From: Propioniciclava coleopterorum
Lineage (GTDB): Bacteria; Actinomycetota; Actinomycetes; Propionibacteriales; Propionibacteriaceae
DNA length: 64,000 nucleotides
Direction: 5' to 3'
Assembly: GCF_011393335.1 (NCBI RefSeq)
Contig: NZ_CP049865.1
Coordinates: 2,064,722-2,128,721, forward strand
Under the pieces are notes generated by a model. The model worked only from the letters and a program-made list of their open reading frames with translations. It had not been told where the DNA came from and did not search any database. Both the position numbers and the translations under genes were made by a program. How positions within the stretch are numbered: position 1 is the first letter of the stretch; the number at the start of each line of letters is the position of its first letter. Below, in pieces: positions 63,843-64,000 of this stretch.

Positions 63843-64000
63843 ATGATCCCGAACCGAGAGACCTGCCTGGCGGCCGTCGCCAGCCGCGATGCGCGGTTCG
63901 ACGGCAGCTTCTACACCGCGGTGACGTCCACGGGCATCTACTGCCGCCCGTCCTGCCCCGCCCGGACGCCGCGGGCCGCCAACATGGTCTTCCACCCCAG
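63843..64000 (+). CDS. Ada-type methyl-phosphotriester repair/regulatory protein (5' part only)
   Basis: 52 residues seen before the window ends. Typical Ada zinc domain start: [35 protein letters not shown] with the first two zinc ligands C34 and C38 (C34 would be the methyl-accepting Cys). In actinobacteria this domain is often fused to an AraC HTH and AlkA glycosylase. AGGATGG precedes ATG 63843. Further domains lie outside. Confidence 0.9.
   Translation, partial: MIPNRETCLAAVASRDARFDGSFYTAVTSTGIYCRPSCPARTPRAANMVFHP

Overview
The window is very GC-rich DNA of actinobacterial type. Support for this comes from dense gene packing, GTG and TTG starts, stop/start overlaps of 4 bp, iron-regulator boxes of the DtxR/IdeR kind, a rifamycin-associated-element-like palindrome in front of a HelD-family gene, and Streptomyces-like DnaA boxes near dnaB. 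Pyruvate:ferredoxin oxidoreductase together with cytochrome bd suggests a facultative or microaerobic lifestyle. A Propionibacteriales-type organism is plausible, but I cannot prove the taxon. No rRNA, tRNA, CRISPR array, phage module or insertion sequence was seen.

Layout. 0-4 kb: a truncated CoA-disulfide reductase/rhodanese behind a CsoR/CstR-type palindrome, then a PadR-DUF1048-ABC efflux operon. 4-16 kb: endonuclease VIII, a RibD/DHFR-like reductase, a membrane protein/HTH pair, a large secreted pectate lyase, a DeoR regulator divergent from an unknown gene, an AAA+ ATPase and a HelR-like RNA polymerase-recycling ATPase. 16-20 kb: small enzymes, a DUF3800-like gene and dnaB. 20-24 kb: a copper operon (csoR, Cys-rich HMA protein, copA). 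24-30 kb: hydrolase, AbrB-type protein, transporter, SEC-C protein, GT4 glycosyltransferase and DUF1269 protein. 30-37 kb: an anaerobic redox operon (GltD-like ferredoxin/NAD(P)H oxidoreductase, nifJ, DHOD-like protein). 37-43 kb: acetyltransferases, an MFS transporter, a DUF4112 protein and a TetR/SDR pair. 43-47 kb: an iron-siderophore ABC system behind two iron boxes. 47-54 kb: cydABDC divergent from a BlaI-type repressor, then a VIT-family iron/manganese transporter. 54-64 kb: a GH3 glycosidase, an APC permease, a TetR-ABC-ABC exporter operon, an AEC carrier and the start of an Ada-type DNA repair gene.

Three patterns cut across genes. (1) About fourteen apparent frameshifts in eight genes can all be repaired by adding single bases to C/G runs, which points to homopolymer under-calling rather than gene decay. 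(2) A family of 20-bp tandem repeats recurs in three intergenic arrays and one solo copy, always in the same orientation and always capped by a CAGTYGCCC-type hairpin; it is non-coding and unexplained. (3) A near-palindrome with core ACTAC-N5-GTMGT lies twice between cydA and the BlaI-type gene and once in front of the ferredoxin/PFOR operon, suggesting that one repressor controls both the oxygen-dependent and the low-potential electron pathways.
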